Below are positions 12,575 through 14,425 of a DNA stretch of 14,425 nt, one piece after another. Under the pieces are notes generated by a model. That model made no database searches, was not told the DNA's origin, and saw only the letters and a program-made list of their open reading frames with translations. The first letter of the stretch is position 1. Each line of letters opens with the position of its first letter. This DNA is from Akkermansiaceae bacterium UBA1506 (GTDB lineage: Bacteria; Verrucomicrobiota; Verrucomicrobiia; Verrucomicrobiales; DEV007). Location: positions 1 to 14,425 of the forward strand of contig DCQY01000023.1 in the NCBI GenBank assembly GCA_002323995.1, read 5' to 3'. The translations under genes were made by a program, and so were the position numbers.

Positions 12575-14140
12575 ATGAGCGAAGTTGAAAACTCCTTGTT
12601 TAGCGTCCTTGAGGGTCACCCCGATGATTGGTCGACCCGATTCCTCTTAGCCGAAAAAATGTTAGAACGCGGGGCGGCGGAAGAGGCGGCACAACTCATC
12701 AGTTCTTCTCCCGTTGCTCCGGGGAATGAGATAGACCTGCAACGGAGTGCTGAATTTGCCGGAATAGGAGCCATCCATTTCGTGGAGGCCTTTGTCGCTC
12801 ATCACCCGGATAGTGCCTACGGGCATCAATTATTGGGTACGCTTCTTGAACACACCGGAGATTCCGAGCGTTCGGCTCAACACCTTGCGCATGCGGCAAA
12901 CCTTTCTGGAGATACGGTTGAGCTTTCTGATGACCCAGCAGTGCTTCCACCGCCTCCGATCATCGACCAAGCAGACGCCCCGCCACCACCTCCAACTATT
13001 TCCGAGGTCCCAATACCAGACGGGGCGGCTGAGGAATACGGTGACGAAGAAGTCGTTTTGACTGAGAACGCAGAAGCGCCTTCCCAGACCGGAAAGAAAA
13101 TGACCGCTATTGCCGTCGCTATTGCTGTCCACGTGGTGATCGCTTTGATCGCTATGTTGGTGGTGATTCTACCCGAGCAGAAAGATGAGCCAGAAATAGT
13201 TGCTGCAGTGATTGGGCCACCGGTCGAAAAGCAGGAGATGCAGAAGAAGAATGTGGTGAAGCAGACCAAGAAGACATCTGCGTCTTCCGCAGCAGCGGCT
13301 CCGATGGCTCAGTTGATGAGGGCGAATGCAGTCGCCAAGATTGCGCTCCCCAATGTGACGAAGACCAGCAAGGGGCCGCTTGGTCTCGGTGATGCTGATT
13401 TTGGAAGTGGTGGCTTTGGAAGTGGTGGTTCTGGACTCGGAAGCGGCGCCTCATTCTTCGGGGGTTCATCGACGGGTAAAAGATTTCTGTTTGTTTTGGA
13501 CCACTCGGGATCAATGAGACCGCACCAGGTTGAGCTTCGAAACAACGAACTGGAGAAAGCTCTCAAATCGCTGAAGGGAGTGCAGTATCAAGTTCTGCTC
13601 TTCGCCGGGGGAGCTTATTATGGGGAAAAAGGATGGTCTCTAAATGAAAATCGAGGCAACCGGACCAATATCGCCAAGGGTCCGGGTGGTAAGTCCTATG
13701 AGTTCAGGAGTGTGAGGGGTGCTGGCGATTATGAATTTGAAGGTCCCGACTCTGGCATGCCCAAGGCCGATTGGATCCAGAGCTCCTCTGCCAACGCAAA
13801 AAAGACGATGGACTTTATCCGCAGCGAAAAACTCTTTTATGGAACCGATTGGGGCCTTGCTTTAGATGTGGCGCATCGCTTGGAACCTGCTCCGGACGTT
13901 ATCTTTTTCATGGCAGATGGGACAGGTGGCAACACGCCTGGGCCCATCCTTGCAACAAACAAAAAATTCGGGCGGCCTGTGATCAATACCGTAGCAATGC
14001 AGACAACGAACGGGATGCAGCAGTTTGCTGAGGTCGCTCGTGAGACAAAGGGAAGTTACACGATTGTGGATAAGAATGGTGAGCCGATTGATGGTTACGA
14101 TTACCTGAAAAATCCTGGTAAGTATAGCGGCCGACTCTAG
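12575..14140 (+). CDS. TPR-like/TonB-like-helix/VWA membrane protein
   Basis: This is a 521-residue single-span protein, probably the output component of the ExbB-ExbD machine. Residues 1-112 are helical and TPR-like (DDWSTRFLLAEKMLERGAAEEAAQLI; SAYGHQLLGTLLEHTGDSERSAQHLAHAANL). A Pro-rich acidic stretch (LPPPP, APPPPP; 120-170) follows. One transmembrane helix spans 176-199, with His186 at a place like His20 of TonB. The periplasmic side has a Lys/Ala-rich segment (218-262), a Gly-Ser linker with a repeated FGSGG unit (276-292) and FFGGSSTGKRFLFVLD leading into a VWA domain (about 302-500). The metal-ion site looks complete: Asp309, Ser311, Ser313 (DHSGS), Thr424 (GTDWGLAL) and Asp448 (FFMADGTGG). 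A long insertion (about 345-405) interrupts the domain. The topology is inferred from family and context, and no TonB C-terminal domain is present. Confidence 0.88.
   Translation: MSEVENSLFSVLEGHPDDWSTRFLLAEKMLERGAAEEAAQLISSSPVAPGNEIDLQRSAEFAGIGAIHFVEAFVAHHPDSAYGHQLLGTLLEHTGDSERSAQHLAHAANLSGDTVELSDDPAVLPPPPIIDQADAPPPPPTISEVPIPDGAAEEYGDEEVVLTENAEAPSQTGKKMTAIAVAIAVHVVIALIAMLVVILPEQKDEPEIVAAVIGPPVEKQEMQKKNVVKQTKKTSASSAAAAPMAQLMRANAVAKIALPNVTKTSKGPLGLGDADFGSGGFGSGGSGLGSGASFFGGSSTGKRFLFVLDHSGSMRPHQVELRNNELEKALKSLKGVQYQVLLFAGGAYYGEKGWSLNENRGNRTNIAKGPGGKSYEFRSVRGAGDYEFEGPDSGMPKADWIQSSSANAKKTMDFIRSEKLFYGTDWGLALDVAHRLEPAPDVIFFMADGTGGNTPGPILATNKKFGRPVINTVAMQTTNGMQQFAEVARETKGSYTIVDKNGEPIDGYDYLKNPGKYSGRL
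13400..13428 (+). repeat. Short tandem repeat encoding the Gly-Ser linker
   Basis: TTTGGAAGTGGTGG occurs at 13400-13413 and again at 13415-13428 (15-base period), encoding two copies of FGSGG in the linker before the VWA domain. A repeat of this kind can change length by slippage, altering linker length without a frameshift. Confidence 0.6.
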
Positions 14141-14158
14141 CGGAGCGTTAGTAATTCG

Positions 14159-14425
14159 ATGACAAAGATTGGTAGTTCGAAGGAGAAACTGTCTGCGCGG
14201 TTAATGGTCGTGTGGATTTTCGGATTATTGATTTCTGGATTATCGCCTGCGCAGGAAGAGGATATCACCGATCCCGTGGTTGGTTATAACAAGGCGACGG
14301 CTGCTGTTCAGGCCCAGAGGTGGGATGAGGGCCTTGCCGCTGCCAATGCCATAATTAAGGAGCACGGGTCATACGGCCTCAAAGATTATGGCCCTGTCTT
14401 TGGTCATTTTTACTTTGTCCGGGGG
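14159..14425 (+). CDS. Secreted, probably TPR-type protein (3' end outside window)
   Basis: This is the start of a gene cut by the right edge; 89 codons are visible without a stop. From ATG 14159 the protein has a charged N-terminus (MTKIGSSKEKLSARL), a hydrophobic stretch (MVVWIFGLLISGLSPAQ) that looks like a signal peptide with cleavage near the Ala-Gln, and then EEDITDPVVGYNKATAAVQAQRWDEGLAAANAI. That last part has the helix-turn-helix spacing of a tetratricopeptide repeat (YNKATAAVQAQRWDEGLAAANAIIKEHG). It follows the VWA gene by 18 bases and is probably the next operon gene. By analogy with TolQRAB-Pal, whose last gene is a periplasmic TPR-bearing protein (CpoB), it may be the periplasmic TPR partner, but only the first 89 residues are available. 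Confidence 0.7.
   Translation, partial: MTKIGSSKEKLSARLMVVWIFGLLISGLSPAQEEDITDPVVGYNKATAAVQAQRWDEGLAAANAIIKEHGSYGLKDYGPVFGHFYFVRG

Noticed and set aside
13400..13428. Gly-Ser repeat as a possible CRISPR or mobile-element repeat
   Set aside because: It has two 14-base copies inside an open reading frame; it simply encodes a flexible linker.

Overview
The window is an ordinary-looking chromosomal segment, not a mobile island. It is densely coded on both strands, with moderate GC and short gaps. Several features point to the PVC superphylum, most likely Verrucomicrobiota: a secreted PQQ-type beta-propeller whose mature N-terminus carries a WPNWRGPNFDG motif, a stand-alone zinc-free ribosomal protein S14, an FmdB-type zinc ribbon, and an ExbB-ExbD-ExbD operon followed by a membrane von Willebrand A (VWA) protein. 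I cannot name a genus. I see no tRNA, rRNA, CRISPR array, insertion sequence or phage gene.

Left part (1-3850). The 3' part of a Nudix hydrolase gene runs into a convergent gene for an exported beta-propeller. Divergent from that is a SixA-like phosphohistidine phosphatase, followed by a one-helix membrane protein of unknown function. Converging on these are an FmdB-like zinc-ribbon gene and rpsN, separated by a clear intrinsic terminator.

Middle part (3975-8300). A PfkB-type sugar kinase and a D-2-hydroxyacid dehydrogenase form a leftward pair. Divergent from them is a small helical, possibly DNA-binding protein with an Rrf2-type regulator just behind it. The shared intergenic region has direct repeats and a dyad that could be operators. 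The pair resembles 2-ketogluconate or 2-keto-3-deoxygluconate catabolism. A NahK-like sugar-1-kinase gene follows and ends exactly against a convergent small membrane protein gene.

Right part (8300-14425). After a 369-base gap with no convincing gene come a rhomboid protease and a Sfp-type phosphopantetheinyl transferase, closed by a hairpin that is probably a terminator. The last unit is the most interesting. It comprises an ExbB/TolQ-type proton channel subunit with a signal peptide, two different ExbD-type subunits, and a 521-residue protein. That protein has a TPR-like cytoplasmic head, a proline-rich stretch, one TonB-like transmembrane helix with a histidine, a Gly-rich linker and a VWA domain with intact MIDAS residues. 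The start of a secreted protein cut by the window end follows. I infer a proton-motive-force-driven envelope machine in which a periplasmic VWA domain replaces the usual TonB or TolA C-terminal domain.
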